Source: Saprospiraceae bacterium
GTDB lineage: Bacteria; Bacteroidota; Bacteroidia; Chitinophagales; Saprospiraceae
DNA length: 5,939 nucleotides
Reading direction: 5' to 3'
NCBI GenBank assembly: GCA_029262975.1
Contig: JAJCYJ010000344.1
Span: 1 to 5,939, forward strand
Shown: positions 5,729 through 5,939 of the stretch, one piece after another
Numbering within the stretch: the first letter of the stretch is position 1
How the letters are laid out: the number at the start of each line of letters is the position of its first letter
Position numbers and translations under genes: made by a program
Notes under the pieces: generated by a model
What the model was told of the DNA's origin: nothing
The model's input: the letters and a program-made list of their open reading frames with translations, nothing else
Database searches by the model: none

Positions 5729-5939
5729 CTCTTAGTCTTTTAAAGTGGGTCATAATGATTAAATCCAATTATAAACATTCACTTATCTCATCTAAATGTA
5801 AGAAATCGATTAGGATATGCTGGATCAAATGAAGCGTTGGATGAGTGAACGTGCCCCGACAGGGGTCGAGTACGAATGTGCTCGAAGTGAATGAACATGC
5901 CACAGGCATGCAGGCATACCAGAGGCACGCAGGCCGTGA
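5729..5939 (+). repeat. GC-rich structured repeat, copy C (runs off the window)
   Basis: This copy has the same order as copy A: CTCTTAG (5729-5735), AGTGGGT (5744-5750), 80 nt of AT-rich leader, then GAAGCGTTGG (5831-5840). It continues with ATGAGTGAACG and a chain of small hairpins: CCCC-GACA-GGGG (5854-5865), TCGAG/CTCGA with a 10-nt loop (5866-5885), and CATGCC-ACA-GGCATG (5896-5910). The last 35 bases repeat CAGGC-type words. A short frame, ATG 5817 to TGA 5894 (25 codons), lies in it but is not called a gene here. The hairpin sequences differ between copies while hairpins recur, which suggests that structure is kept. The right boundary is outside the window. Confidence 0.6.

Overview
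The window looks like chromosomal DNA of a low-GC Bacteroidota species, probably of the Cytophagales type. That placement is inferred from several things: AT-rich coding sequence, mostly weak Shine-Dalgarno sites, a lipoprotein signal with Ser directly before the lipobox Cys, a short YiaA/B-type membrane protein of a style common in Bacteroidota, and secreted NTF2-like proteins. No rRNA, tRNA, CRISPR array or intact transposase gene is visible.

Left part (1-2140). Two consecutive plus-strand acyl-CoA dehydrogenase genes, 28 bp apart, probably form one enzyme. The first is cut by the window edge and carries the catalytic-glutamate motif. The second is a complete 370-residue partner that has glycine at that position, as expected of a heteromeric (alpha2beta2-type) dehydrogenase. 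A strong 14-bp terminator hairpin follows and also serves the convergent minus-strand gene for a small YiaA/B-like two-helix membrane protein.

Middle (about 2140-3082). Roughly 940 bp hold no convincing gene. They contain GC-rich, hairpin-forming repeat copies set in AT-rich DNA, including a 17-bp perfect inverted repeat followed by a T-run, and a 16-nt direct repeat near both ends of the segment.

Right part (3083-5430). Two minus-strand genes 41 bp apart probably form an operon. The first encodes a secreted protein with two NTF2/SnoaL-like domains, and the second a lipoprotein of the phospholipase D/ClsC-type cardiolipin synthase family with two intact HKD motifs and a TTG start.

Right edge (5431-5939). 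Just upstream of this operon lies a 194-bp AT-rich segment bounded by 21-bp inverted repeats (19/21 matching). It contains two further hairpins and resembles either an invertible promoter segment or a MITE/REP-like element. It is followed by another copy of the GC-rich structured repeat family, which runs off the window. The leader of that copy matches the copy near 2209 in layout (79 versus 80 nt between shared motifs), so these are diverged members of one dispersed family. That family and the inverted-repeat segment are the least explained parts of the window.
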